A stretch of DNA of 6,702 nt from Methanospirillum sp. (GTDB lineage: Archaea > Halobacteriota > Methanomicrobia > Methanomicrobiales > Methanospirillaceae). How positions within the stretch are numbered: position 1 is the first letter of the stretch; the number at the start of each line of letters is the position of its first letter. Below the pieces are notes generated by a model that ran no database searches, had not been told where the DNA came from, and was given only the letters and a program-made list of their open reading frames with translations. Location of the stretch: positions 1 to 6,702 of the forward strand of contig JAQVIE010000068.1 in the NCBI GenBank assembly GCA_028695895.1, in the 5' to 3' direction. Made by a program: the position numbers and the translations under genes. Of this stretch, positions 6,494 to 6,702 are shown in pieces.

Positions 6494-6501
6494 GTATATA
6501 A
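6494..6501 (-). promoter_or_regulatory. TATA box of dnaG
   Basis: TTATATAC on the minus strand is a good archaeal TATA element in the 101-bp gap between the DUF167 stop and the dnaG GTG. Transcription would be expected near 6472, giving a leader of about 40 nt. The remainder of this gap shows no other clear feature; the A/T-rich run at 6521-6527 reads as poly-A on the coding strand. Confidence 0.6.
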
Positions 6502-6533
6502 GAATTAGGGTTTGTCCATCTTTTTTTGAAGGT

Positions 6534-6702
6534 TTACGAGTCATTGATAAGTTCAATTATCTGGTGACGCGTGATGCCGCAGATTTTGACTTTCTTTACT
6601 GAGGAGGTCTGTCCGGATATTATTGTTACCGAATTGGAAGGAATAGAAAAATATTTTGATATAAGCTTAATAATTGCTTTATTTGCTTTTCCTTCGACAG
6701 GA
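6534..6702 (-). CDS. DUF167 / UPF0235 (YggU-type) family protein, C-terminal part (5' end outside window)
   Basis: The reverse strand is open from the window edge to a TAA at 6536-6534, giving 55 residues of a cut gene. The fragment starts PVEGKANKAIIKLISKYFSI and continues through VTIISGQTSSVKKVKI, which is the family's hallmark layout (PVEGKAN, a helix, then an SGxxSxxK-type stretch). Members are small alpha/beta proteins of about 100 residues found in bacteria and archaea, with no settled function. It lies 101 bp upstream of dnaG on the same strand. Because dnaG has its own TATA box, read-through is possible but not needed. Confidence 0.85.
   Translation of the reverse strand, partial: PVEGKANKAIIKLISKYFSIPSNSVTIISGQTSSVKKVKICGITRHQIIELINDS

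Noticed and set aside
6521..6527. Run of seven T as a terminator
   Set aside because: It reads T on the plus strand, but both flanking genes (DUF167 and dnaG) are on the minus strand, where it is a poly-A run.

Overview
This window looks like a chromosomal core region of a methanogenic archaeon. It holds an archaeal-type prolyl-tRNA synthetase, CDP-archaeol synthase (CarS), a tetraether-synthase-type radical SAM protein, a RimK-type glutamate ligase of the methanopterin/F420 kind, archaeal DnaG, and UPF0058 and DUF167 proteins. Low-40s GC (by eye), TATA-box promoters and the gene set fit Methanomicrobiales; Methanospirillum is a reasonable guess that cannot be proven from the sequence. No mobile element, CRISPR array, RNA gene or repeat family is visible. 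Genes fill almost all of the window, and the longest non-coding gap is about 100 bp.

Layout. Plus strand 1-1337: the 3' end of proS, then thiD 31 bp later. Minus strand 1367-2442: carS followed by pyrE with a 7-bp overlap, so they form a two-gene operon read leftwards and convergent with thiD. Plus strand 2482-4785: a tes-like radical SAM gene, divergent from carS across only 39 bp, followed 15 bp later by an ATP-grasp ligase gene. Minus strand 4799-6702: a DUF167 gene (partial, at the right edge), dnaG with its own TATA box, and a small UPF0058 gene with its own TATA box.

How the genes relate. The centre (carS, tes-like, ATP-grasp) is the most interesting part. CarS makes the CDP-activated diether precursor of archaeal polar lipids, and Tes joins two diether lipids tail to tail into membrane-spanning tetraethers, so the two divergent genes act on one pathway from a shared intergenic region. 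The tes-like gene is paired with a RimK-type ligase, the same pairing I recall for MJ0619-MJ0620 in Methanocaldococcus. That pairing links tetraether synthesis to pterin cofactor genes, and MJ0619 has been given both functions in the literature. CarS consumes CTP and PyrE makes the pyrimidine precursor, which may explain that overlap.

The rest is ordinary housekeeping. I found no convincing wholly new system. The items most worth checking are the carS/tes/ligase neighbourhood, the doubled CX3CX2C motif in the radical SAM protein, and the corrected starts of two genes.
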